NCBI GenBank assembly: GCA_002633005.1
Contig: NMRA01000896.1
Coordinates: forward strand, 43,270 to 107,269
Length of the DNA: 64,000 nt
Source of the DNA: Phoronis australis
Taxonomy: Eukaryota > Phoronida > Phoronidae
Direction: 5' to 3'
Shown here: positions 1-12,200 of the stretch, one piece after another
Numbering within the stretch: position 1 is the first letter of the stretch
Layout of the letters: each line of letters starts with the position of its first letter
Notes under the pieces: model-generated
Databases searched by the model: none
What the model was told of the DNA's origin: nothing
What the model saw: the letters and a program-made list of their open reading frames with translations, nothing else
Program-made: the position numbers and the translations under genes

Positions 1-1309
1 GCAGAGGGCATTTCACTCACAACTCAACAGAGGTCGCGCCAGTACAGTTTCACAAAGGCGGGAGGATCTGTGTCGTCATAATCTTCATCAGTTAATTTTT
101 TAATTCATACAAAAGAAAAAGTAAATTTCCAAGCAGAACTACTCATGAAATTCTCGCTTTCAGCTCAGACCAAATTAACTATAGAAGTACGGCGTGAGTT
201 GGGATAACACCGGATCTTGTCAACAGGTGTCAAGTGAGGAGCTAATAAATATCTAAACAGATCGCCAATGTATAAAGAAATGTTTGTAACCTTGCCTCTG
301 TAGTATCATTATTTTGTTTGGAACAGTGCTGTGGGCCTAAGGCCTTGAATATTTGAAATAAATAACAATTCGTTTTAGATAACCGTTGTACGTAAGTTTG
401 TGTGTCCGTTCGCTGACTAGTCTGCAACCACCGGACCTTTAGAACAATTTGGTGACTGCAGATGTCGGCGAGAGAGATACTCTTTCGTCAACGATTAAAC
501 TTCCTCCTTCTCGTAACCGACTTGTCGCCAGTTAGTTTAACTAACACACTTTTTGACAAAAGCTTCTAAAAACTTGAACTAACCTACTTTTTAAATATTA
601 TCACAATTTTGGGTCAGATTAAGACTTTGCTATTTATTATAGTTTGTAAACTAAATGTCAACCATCGTGGATTTTTTTAACAGAGCAGCTGTTGTAATAA
701 GCGACATATCCAATTTTTCTTACTAACCTAGGCAATTCTTCAAACGCATTTTGATGCCATAAATGTGAAAGTTGTTCTATAGGACTTCGTGGCAAATCTT
801 GGTCGACCAATTTCAGACCATTCGATTTGCAACGCTTTTGACGATTTTAAACATCGGCGTACAAAGTTTTCTTAAGGGATTGATAGATTTACAAAAATGC
901 ACCCTCATTTTGATAATCTATGAAGGAGAGGAGAAACGTGTCTTAGATTTTGTTCTACCACCAAGTATCATCTATCCGTAAATACTTCAAATTGTTTTTA
1001 AAAAAGATTTTGTTTGGTGGCACATCATTACTGTACCACTGACGAAGAGAGTCTCAGTAATGTTATCGGGCATATGCGCACATCGTGCAGTTTACACTTA
1101 CCGATGAGGTTATCGTCGAGATAACCTCAAAACTTTATGAAAATACATGCTTTACAACCTCAGGATAGTGTTTGTCAAGAGTGTTTAACGTTTGGATCAA
1201 GTGCGTTTAACAATGGCACGAAAACATTTCACCCGCAAAAGGTGTTTCCAGGAAAAGCAACCTCTTCAGCAACTTCCACTGCGTTTAATAACACGGTGTT
1301 ACATAGAAA
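1..1309. other. gene-free stretch
   Basis: I see only short open frames without recognisable domains or paired splice sites on either strand. No repeat shared with the rest of the window was noticed here. Confidence 0.5.
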
Positions 1310-1312
1310 CGA

Positions 1313-2500
1313 GAATCCCGGTGTAAAACAGATATCCTGGATTCAGAAAGAGGCTCACAAACCTTAAAAAGCTAATTCAGCTGAAAAACATGAACCCCGA
1401 CCTTTAAAATACGAACACGGACCTTTAAAACAGGAAACCCCGGGGACCGTACAAGAAACCCGGAGAATTTTGCCAATTTTCGGAGCCTAAAACTTTGAGT
1501 TAAAGCATCTTCGTCTGTGAGCAAATTTCTAACATAATTTTTATTCTCAACACATTGTTATCTCGGTGAATATTCAGTTAATTTCAGATTATCCAATTGT
1601 TTATCAAAAAATGGTCAAAAGTGAAAAACAAAAATATTGTTTCGACTTTCGCGTGCCATTGCTGATTAATTCCTTAAACATCTTTACAACTGAAAGCATT
1701 TAAAGGTTCGTCGATTTATTTGTCGAGGGTATATTATTTCATCCACAATCAGTTTCCGGATTTTGAAATGGACCGCGAGAACTGTTCGCTCAAAAGACCA
1801 GCACCGTCACCAATTTCACCGTTATTGCCCTAAAAAAACTGTGCTTCAACTCCTCATCGATCATTAAAACGGAATTTGGAATCAAATTTCTGAACTCAAC
1901 GCATTCACACTCTTTTTGGCGGATCACTGCTGTAAAATTTGTTCAGAAATTCTGTTCATTGGTATCAAAATACTAAAAACTTGTTACAAAATGAAACCAG
2001 TTCCGATAATTTGTTGTGACATGTACGTAACCTCGTGGAAGAAGAACAGTTGATTGAAGAATTGGAGAAAGAGAAACTGGTCAATAGGTGTCGTAATATC
2101 TCATGGCGCCGAAAGCCGACGAAAAAGATGGCACCACAACTTAAGCAGCAGAATTACGGTAGATCGCCAATCGGTCACCAAGTTGTCTAAAATTCTCATA
2201 CAGTAAAACAACATATCACAACAGCTATTTAAAAGAAGAAGACTATTTTTCATCAAAATGTGAAATTTATACATGTCGTATGAACGCAAGGCATTTAAAG
2301 ATACTAAGGTACTATTTTCTTGAGAAAAGCAATGTTTGACAGAAAGTGCGGGAGCGGTGTTTTAGACCCCAGATTCCTGTCTGATCGCCAGGATTCCTGT
2401 TTTAAAGGTCGATATTCATGTTTTTCGGGTTGGTTAACTATTTTGAAGGTGCGGGGGTCTGTTTTCGACTCCGGGATATCTGTTTTACACCGGGGTTGCA
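1313..2500. mobile_element. possible transposon relic bounded by an imperfect inverted repeat
   Basis: About 130 bp at 1313-1445 reappears in reverse complement at 2366-2500. Both arms contain the words CCCGGTGTAAAACAGATATC (one mismatch between arms), GAAAAACATGAA and GACCTTTAAAACAGGAA, in the same order reading inward. The roughly 0.9 kb between the arms has no coding capacity I can recognise. The structure fits a non-autonomous DNA element with long terminal inverted repeats, but I found no target duplication and cannot exclude two independent insertions in opposite orientation. Confidence 0.4.
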
Positions 2501-2719
2501 ATTTCGATGGAACATCTTGAAAAAGCGCACATATTTTGTTTCATGTGGGAACAGTTTTGCTCTCGAATATACCTTCGTTCAATTCAAACCCAAACCAATC
2601 GCAAACAGGTAGTCAGAGTTTTGTAAAAAAGCCTTATTGTGCAAGGCAAGGTCCGGCTGTGTTGTGTGCCAGGCCCCACACTCTGCTGATCTATTAAGTC
2701 TAAGAAGTCTAAACGCATT

Positions 2720-2850
2720 TCGAGGTTGAGGTTGCGCCGCGCATGCGTGGAATTTGTATGCATTTGTTCGTTCCGGTATTGGTTTTTATTATGGAATTTA
2801 CAATCACTAAAACTTTTCGCAACTCTGCCGTTCGTCTTTGAATTTGAAAC
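2720..2850 (+). repeat. dispersed repeat R1, copy 1 (5' flank of Ly6 gene A)
   Basis: Contains GCCGCGCATGCGTGGAATTTG-like and CACTAAAACTTTTCGCAACTC-like words that recur at about 13196-13372, 22745-22880, 36830-37012 and 57183-57420, all on the same strand. Confidence 0.55.
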
Positions 2851-3070
2851 AATTGAAGTTCGCAGGTTAGGTTCGGCAAAATTTATATTTCTTACATGGT
2901 TATGGGTCATTGGTAAATTCGTCGGCCTTTGGTATTTACTTGTGTTAGTCTACAGCAAACACCTAACCCTGAGAATCCTTATGAGGTTTGATAAGCAACA
3001 CTAAACGATTATGTCCCAAGTATGAGTAACCTTCAAGTGTTGGACCAAAAGAATCACTTTCAAAGTATGC

Positions 3071-3077
3071 TATAAAT
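3071..3077 (+). promoter_or_regulatory. possible TATA box of Ly6 gene A
   Basis: TATAAAT lies about 150 bp upstream of the start codon. The paralogous position in copy B reads TACATAT, so the element is not conserved, and no transcription start is known. Weak call. Confidence 0.2.
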
Positions 3078-3219
3078 TTTTGAAATACCCCGTATATATG
3101 CTACCACTACAACGAATGCACTGCGCATGACTTACTCGAGGACTTGAGTTTCCAAGAAGTCCGCCATTTACAGTCTCGTCAATCTTAAATTATCAAGTGC
3201 TACTGAAAGCAAACTTATT

Positions 3220-3268
3220 ATGAAGACACTTGCCGTTTTGGTTTTGGTCATCTGCGTGGCAGCAAGCA
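3220..3268 (+). CDS. Ly6 gene A, exon 1 (signal peptide)
   Basis: 49 nt encoding the signal peptide plus one base of the next codon, followed by the consensus donor GTGAGT at 3269. The start is the only in-frame ATG and is conserved in the paralogue at 23228. Confidence 0.8.
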
Positions 3269-6200
3269 GTGAGTACATCAAAACGAATTTGTATCGAATC
3301 TTGATTTTATCCTAGTTATTACTGAAAACGTTGGAAATGGTAATAAATTTACGCTTTAACATTGTTTAAGCGGAAGACTCTGTTGGTAAAGAGGGATTCG
3401 GAATCAGTTTTGTTTTTGTAAATGAAGCACTTATAGTGACATTGATGATTTCACGCGCAGTGTTAGGATGGAATATACTAAGCAGAGTGTTGCATTCACA
3501 GGACATTCATAGGCAAAATGCACCATGTAACCCGGATCTGTGGCTTATTAAAACAACGTCAAAATATTTGTTCTTTTCAGAATAAACTGAGTGTAGTGTG
3601 AAATTATTTTTCCTGAACGTGTTAGCGGACACTACGATTATGTTTGCATCTATGTGTATCTGACTGATTAGTGAGACATTGACGGAGTTAAGCTTTGGCA
3701 GTGAGCCTATGGGAAAAAAGTCTTTGGGCGTTACTAATTTGACTTGCTCTCTTAGTCACGATTTCTACCCTTTTCGTAGACCGCGTCGCCCCTTTCTCCG
3801 CGATTTCCGAGCTCGCCCCCCACACCTCTTTCAAGAGGCCTCTGTGACTACGAGGCGGGTCCCCAAGTTTGTGCGAGTCACTAAAAGTTTAGCTAAATAT
3901 GCTTTAGCTTAAATGATAATCTGGCACAGCCTTCTTGATTTCGTTATGTCCACCCTTCTCGAGATTTGGCGGCAGACGCCGCAACTTACGCGAATGTCGC
4001 CGATACGGAATAACCACCAGACGGGAGTTTGGTTGATGAGTTAAAAATTATTAAAAGTGAACGGTCCCGTCTCTCATGCTTGGTCTATATTGGAAATCCG
4101 TACAAACCATAGATAATTATAAGTGTGGCTTCCATTGTGGGCCCATGGGTAGTTATTTAGAAAAATCTCGGTGTGCTATCGACCTAGAATCTGATGTCAC
4201 TTTTATACAGCAGCATTTTATAGTTTAGTTAACACCTCGCCACAGTGGAGCGCGTGATACAATTTGTGATTTAACACCACAACCGTCGAACTTTTTAACG
4301 AGCGTCACGTTGTTGAGCTATTGAACGTGATTTCAGTTGGTATGTCGTCACAGAACAAATGAGACAATGCTAAGCGCCTGATAAAAATATAGCTTCATAG
4401 CCCTTGACCTTAAACATCACCAATGTCATTGAAATATTTCCACCACGGGCACTAAGTTAAACATCAAAACCATAGATGCACAAATATTTGTTCGTTTACC
4501 ATAACTTCAATTCAACAGTTGTTTGCTATCACAAAACAGCTGACAGAATCCTACCAATGATTTACTTTCTTTTTAAACTTGTATGGGAGGAGGGGGGCTA
4601 TTGTTGCCACACGAGCAACAAAAGAGTTACGGTTTGTTTAGCGAAAAACCTGCGGTATATAACATCGGACTACAAAAGACGTTTGTTGACCTAGGTATCT
4701 AACCACGTTGGCGGCAGTCACATGCAGCAATAGGTCATGTCTCCTGTTAAGGGTACATTATTCTTTTTTTACAGCAGAAAAATACGTTGATAGGACTTTC
4801 ATTGGACGGCACAAACTTTTTAAAGTTGTTAGGTTTTACCAGGACGAGGAGTCTAATCTTATCACTCTCCATGGAAGTCGAAATTGTTAACTTTACCTTG
4901 AACTGTTCTACTGTTGTGAGAACTCAAGATGTCGATTCTTATGCACTTTTTCTAGCCAATCGTTTGCTTGGAACGTTCATAATCGGCACCACAGGATACA
5001 GGAAATCATATCAAATATCTCAAAAGCTATTGAAACATTGTTATACAGAATTTGTTAAATGCACGACACTTTTCATTGTTCAGAGTTTTTATTCCGTTAC
5101 GTTCGTACTTTCGGAACAAAACTCTACTCTCAACTGAACATAGATACAGTAACTGACCAAGCGACATAATTAAAAGACACACAATATTTCGAAACATACT
5201 TGTTTCATTCTCAAGTGAAGATACAATGACGCAGTAATACCACCACAGAGTATAAGCTGACGACACACACAGTGAGACACGGCGGGTGTGAAATACTGCA
5301 AAGAATGACTAATGAAGGGGGTAACAGAAAAGTCACGCAAACAACTGTAACGTGCGGCGCGACCCTGTTTGCTGCTCATTCAAAACAGGCTTCTCAAAAG
5401 CAATTAAAAGGGACTCTAATACTTTCAAACGCAGCACATCTTGCTCCACGTAGCGAATTGACGTGTTTTCCACAATTTCTTGACGGGTGATTTTACGTGA
5501 GTGGCATTGCAGAAAATGATTTTGAATGGCGCCATTTTGAAGATGCATGGATAACCGACGGGAAAGACTGCAAACCGTTTGACCAATGTAACATTGTTTG
5601 ACGTTTGAACGAAGACATTCGTTCATAGGGCATACAAACTCATAAACAACACTACACTGTGCAACGGGGCGTACTTTCGCTTTAGAAATGTTATTTTTCA
5701 TGACCAAGTTGGAGGACTTCCTATTCCGATAATAAATAATAACATCGAGGTGATCATCAGGCTTACAAACTTTAACATTGTCCCTTATAATTTTCTTAAT
5801 GGCGTGTTCGTCCTGGAGGTAATTATTAGACATGACATTTTTGTAAAATATCTTTTTGGTGACACCGATCCGACGTGCAGAGACTTCATAGCTAATTCTG
5901 GACACAAATCGCTTAATATGGAAATCCACAAAATCATTGGTATACCCATTATTCACCAGTGTTTGTTTTATGCGATCTACCTCTTGATTGAACAATAGCC
6001 AGTTGGACGACACCGAATACGCCACAACGGCTACCTTATACCGCTCAGGGCACTCACTTTTGGCGTGGAGACAGAAACCTTTATCAGTAGGCTTGTGGTA
6101 AACTGATGTAGAAAATTCACATGGAGAATGGTTCACAAGAACGTCCAAAAACGGAATCCTGTCATTTACAGGAAACTCGTGGGTAAACTTCAATACAGAG

Positions 6201-9200
6201 TGACGCTCAAGTTCATCACATACTGATAACAAGGCGTCAATGGCACAATAAACAAAAATATCAACTACATCACGTACATAGATAGGAATATCACCAATCA
6301 AATTGCTAGCCCTTTTTTCCACTTCAGACATATAAAATTCCAAGAAAGTAGGACCCAGAGGAGAGCCCATGCTCACACCATCTTTCTGCAAAAACAATTT
6401 CCCATTTATATGGCGAAATGGTACTTTGGTTGTGCAGATGGTTAACAGCTCTCTCATATGAGTTGGTGAAATGTCGGTTGGCTCTAAATGTGGGTGACGG
6501 TATACACTATCCAAAATGATAGTAATGGTCTCATCCACCGCTACGTTGGTGAACAAAGACTCAGCGTCAAGCGACATAGGTTGATAATGGGGGGATGGCA
6601 CTTGTGTGCGCAAAATGTCAATGAAATCCTCACGACATTCAACGGAGTAACGGCTCTGAATGTACGACTTTATGATGTTATCAAGATGCTTCGCTGTCTT
6701 GTACGTAGGCGTCAGGACTTGGGATATTATCGGCCGTAGAGGAACATCTTGTTTGTGTATTTTGGGATTACCATAGAGATAACCTTCGGAGTAGTCACCT
6801 TCGATTTCGAAGAAAATGCGAAACATTGTTATAGGAACCTTCGTAGATTGGACTGACAATAAGCAGCCATGGTCCGCTATTGTTTTAGAGTGAACGCAAC
6901 AACGAGAATTTTATAACTGAAAACGACTTGTAATTTATCACTCCCAATCTACCTCGTATTAAGTTCTTAAGGGACCCCCATAACTTTGGTCGTCACTAAA
7001 TTTACAGACACATTCCATTCTCGACAAAATTCATCTATATTAAACCATAGGTCTTTCAGTTTAACTGACGAGTCAGCACATAATTTGGATGCTAGGCAAA
7101 GTTGGAACGGGAGACTCCGTATGCTCTCAACCACTAGGTTAGGCTCCGGCAGTGATCTGCTGTGACACCACAGCACACTGAAGAGGGAGCCACCTCGCAT
7201 GAATAACTAGGAGCTGATCGGCGAGCTGTGAGCCTCATAGACTATCAAGTGAAATGTTCTCAGCGTACAGCGAGACAAATGCCCACTAACCTGTAAGCCT
7301 AGTAACGCCTCGCGGGATAAAGTCCTCAGTTCATGAACGTGAATTATGCGGCGAGCTCATTGTCTTTGGAACACCCCCAGCGTCGTCACCTTCTCACGGG
7401 TCTCAGTTTCCCGCGACACGTTACGAGTCCTCGAAGCGCGTCAGAGATGACCCGAAATGTAATTCTCAAATATGTGACCAATAAGCATGCGCGCACCCAG
7501 CCTTTAATATGGGGGGGGGGCTCGAATTTCTGGCGATGTGGACCTTTCGCTGACAAAAAAGCGGCAGGACTAAAAATAAAAAAACGGGGCTTCAAAACTG
7601 TGTGTCTGGACCTTTTTAGTGGACTTTTGTCTCGTTTTCTCGGACGTAAGGTTTCTCTGAGGCGGACCTTTTTGCCCACTTCGCCAATTGGGGGAGGGGG
7701 GGGGCCTCCATGGGTGNNNNNNNNNNNNNNNNNNNNNNNNGGGGGGGGGGCCTCCATGGGTGCGAGCAATGACGCATAGTTTCGATGTCAGTCAGTTTAC
7801 ACCCCAACTGACCCGACATCTGACTAGCCTAAAAGGCCGGGTCATCAGCCATCCCACTTTGCATTTGACGAATAAGGGACACTCGCATTAATTAAATAAA
7901 TCACAATCCACATCTGTGGAGTGTAGCATCCTGCTAAAGTACAATGGTGGCTTCTGCGTTTGAATAGCATGTACAGTCAAAAATGTTATAAACGAAAGAC
8001 TGTTTATCCAACTAAACGAGGGCAATGCTGTGAGTGACGAAGACTAGTTGACTGTGACCTTGGAGTGATTTTCACAATGCTGTGCCAACAGTTGTTGAGT
8101 CCTTGTAGGTTCTATGTGCTTGATCAGTAAAGATGTATTGGAAGGTAATATAGTCTTGCTCAGTGGTGACAGCGTATGCTACAAGTTGTTTTTAGCTGTG
8201 AGAAAGTAGTGGCGTGTTATTGTTTGTTTTTAAATAACTAAAAAGTAAAACGCATCAGTGACGCGTCAGCGTGTTAGAAATGACTCGTCACGTGTCAGAA
8301 AGGACCCGTCACAAGGTGACGCAAGTGGCGTTCCATAATTGTCAACCTAAGCGTGTCATGTGGCCCTAACAGTTGCCTCACTCCCGGCCTCTATTATCGT
8401 TAGAATCTCGTGGGGGTGAACATCCGCTGGTATCTGGTTCTACATTGGTCAACCAAGGACGAAGTCAATCGGTGTATTTAAACCATCGGAACATGAAAAC
8501 CATGCTTTTGCAACTTGAGTCACAATCCAGATGATAAACGCGGTTTGTTTGAAATCGTCGATTTCTAGGCGTGTTGTTTACAGCTCTACGTGATCTGAAT
8601 CCTGGACCAGACGTTCTCGCCACCTGGTGAACGGAAAAGTTCCAGCTGACTGATTGGAGCGCCCTCTAAGAACTTCACTGACGTCACTTTGCTGCGCGTG
8701 AACTTGGAATCTTGCTTAATCTCAAGGTCACGAACTTGGAATACACGAGGAAACTTGACAAGTTCACTCAAATAATCACGTTCCTGTCTATAAAATTTGC
8801 AATCCACTTGATTGAATTACAAGTTGATAAAATAACGCAAATTTTAACCAATACTTTTTTAACTATCGGCGATCTTAATCACCAAATATTAATTGATTTA
8901 ACCATTCACACATTCCTCCTATTTTTTGACACATGTTACGCTAAAGGAGATTGTGTGGCCAATAATTACAAAAATTCTTTACACACAACAAAAATATCAC
9001 CTGATTGCCCAAATGATGATTCAATTCCAAGTTCACACATACGCAATCTTGAGATTAAGCAGGTTTCCAAGTTCACGCACAGCAACTTTACAGAATGCAA
9101 AGGTCATCCCATTTGCAAAAATCGACCAGCCAGACTTGACGACAGTTGGCGAACGCCGGTAAAGCAATACCATGAAGGATGGAATAGCTGTTAACAAAAA

Positions 9201-12200
9201 ATGAAAAGGAGCTTTTAGTGTTCAGAAAGCGGCGAGTCGATGAATCTAATGGAATATTACTGTGGCTGGGAAAAACATGCTAATTTATTTTTCCTAATTA
9301 TTCCCGTGCCCGAGTTATAGCTCGGGCGCTCGATTTATAAGTCGGGCGCTTGAATTAGGAAAAAGTAGACTAGTATGTACTTTCCCAGCCACCGTAGAAT
9401 ATTGAATTCGGCTGCCGTATTTTCTGGCCGTAGCCTGGGTGCTCTCTTCTTCATTGAAACGCATCTGTAGAATTTCACGATGTTACAACAGGGGACTTAG
9501 TAGTTTGAGGTCGACTCAAAAAGGCAAAATTGCTAAAAGAGGGCTCAACAGTTGTCGGATCGGTCCGAAAGTCCTGTCTTCGTTAACAAGAACACATCTC
9601 GTAAAGAATTTGCTCTAGACACTGAGGCAGTCACAACAGAATAAAACATCCGTTTGAGTGGAAGGGGGCATAGCAGTAATCGGATTCGTCGTGAAACGAA
9701 AGTTCACCATACTCTCCTCACCAAAACATATCTGTAAAGATTCACAACTATACTTCACCGAACTTTTATCCACTTTGATTCTCGTAATTAGCACATTCCT
9801 TAATTTTACACTAAGTTATGCGAGACCCTAGAAAAATGGCTAACTTCAGAGCATCTTATTTCAATCATGACTGATCGAATTCAATTGAAACTTTCAGATA
9901 ATGTAATTCATGGGCTATTCATTAAAACTCTATTAGGAAATATTTTTAAATTGTCCCACTTTGGCACAAGGGCTATCAAAAATTGATTCTTTTGGATTAG
10001 GAATTTTATGAAAAAAATGCATCGAACGCAAACAAAAGGTTAATTTCAAAATCTGTAACAGTGTTTTTGAGATTTCGTCTCGATGATTTACGACAAACGT
10101 AATTTGGTCATGTCACTGACACTGTACCTTTTCTATGACCGCACCTTTATTTTTTGCACCAAAAAGACAAGGTCAGGTGACCGGCCGATCAAGATAAAAT
10201 CAGAAGTCAAATTCTGCGGGGATTCTACTTTTCCATGATATGGAGGTTTAAATAACCAAATTCTATACCTTTGTAGACATTTCTTCCACCTTAAAGTCCC
10301 ACATTACACAAGCACCCCGTGTAAAAGAAGTGCACCGTTATATCTGCGAAGTAGATAAAAATGGTGCGTAGCTTGGCGCAATAACTGACAGCTGTCTCCC
10401 CATTTTCAGATGCTCTCACTTGCTACTCTTGTGCTAGCTGTGGTAGCGGTGTTGGAAACGTGGTCGAGTGCTCGTCCATCCTAGGGACTGCTGACTGCAT
10501 GAAGTCCTTCTATGAACTGGCCGGTAAGTCTACAGTGCAACTGTACGTTACTTTTCAATCAACAGATTTGGAGCAGTTCAAGCCAGCCCTATGGTGTCAG
10601 CCGTCTGCACTAAGTTTCACAAACGGCTTGTATTTCTCACCTGACCCGTGTACATTATCCAATGTGGTATACAAGAAAAAATTAAAATATACAAATCACA
10701 GATCTGCATCGAACTTTCAGACTGTGAAGACGAGTATTTTTTACAGACGCTTCCAAGTTTCAGGTAAAACCGTACCGTGACAAGTTCTGATATCTTTTTA
10801 AAAGGGAACAGTGCATTTATCAGGAGGCGTTTCTTGGGCAACTTGGTATTAATTATTCACTATAAAAGGTAGGCCTACTTCTATTTTTTGTGAGTTTATT
10901 TCTATCAAAAAGAAACTACCAAGTCCTAAAATTTGACGCAGTGAAGAAGTTTGGTCCGAATAAGTTATGTTCTATTTCGTCTTCTCCGTTCTGATAATGC
11001 ACTCAGTGGCCAGGACGAATCTAAATCACCGTCAAATTTTCCTTCTTGTGTTGTATCTATTCGCACTTTTTGAGTGTACCTTTCAATTAGCGGTGAATTC
11101 GGTGAAATCCAGAAGTCTGGTGTTTGAACTGACTGACACATTATGGCCACTCAGCAGGCCAACAGTTTAACCTTATCAAGGACACGCTGCATGAATAAAA
11201 TACAAACTACCAGGAATTTTTACTTGTTACCGAGGTTCGACACTGTTTGCCAAAGCCCGTAAAGCAGTCGTTCTTTACGACATTGAAAATTTCTGAATGA
11301 TTTGAACATTATTTCTATTTCCAATAACTGATTGTTGTTTTAAAAAATGTTGTTTTTGCATTAAGTTTTGTTATTATAGGGTAAAATAATGGCGAGCGAC
11401 ATCATACTGAACAGTTACGGAACAGGAGTGTAAGCATTAGGTGTGACTTAATTCAAACAGCAGATTTTCATTTATTAAAGAAAAAACTTCTCAACTTAGG
11501 TTGTTTCCTTCAACAAATCATATTTCACAATCCTAACCACATATCAAAATCACCAGCAAGTGAAAAGTAGCGGGAGTAATTGTGGTCTAGACGTAGGCGT
11601 GCTTTCGAGTCGAATTGCTAATTGTTATATGAGAGCTAAAATAGTTCGGGGAAACCTTATTTTTTATTTCATAAGAAAACACAATAGGCATCAAAAATGT
11701 AAAAATTAACGGTGTAACATTTTAAGTTGAAGCCAAATCACTAAAACTGGAGGAACTCGAAACCCAGAGCAAACCTTTACTTACTCCGACGTACGAAAAT
11801 CCGGGAACCGGAAAACACAAACGAAGCAATTGAAACAGTACATTAAACTGAGATCGTGCATTAGAGGTGACTTTTGAGTAACCCATGTAAATTTCACATT
11901 TGTGCCAGAGAGACTAGTGGAAATCAAAGACCAAAATAAAAAACAACAAAAGATGGACTAAAATTGTATGTATATGACGAGGTATTTGTTAAGGCATAAT
12001 TTTTCGTATTAATTGGTTTCAACGTCGTGAATCCTTTCATGAACAACATGTAAATCATGACGTTTCTTCGTTTTTACCGGAATATTTTAAAGCACTATTT
12101 GTCAGTTGCCATCTTGACATTTTATAATAAAACTAGGAACTCAAAAAAGTGCATATCGAACCACACTGAAACCAGCAATAACCTACAAGGCTTATTCTAA

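Larger units (their letters stand above)
4930..7150. mobile_element. retroelement-rich insertion specific to copy A intron 1
   Basis: Collinearity with copy B stops near 4928 and resumes near 7150. The interval contains the Penelope-like ORF at 5333-6859 (minus) and a non-LTR RT scrap at about 6967-7140 (minus). The exact ends of the Penelope insertion are not visible to me, and its 5' part appears truncated. Confidence 0.6.

Noticed and set aside
7333-7779. Open frame across the G-rich region on the plus strand
   Set aside because: It runs through an assembly gap and lies mostly within a MITE that has a non-coding relative at 38058-38297.
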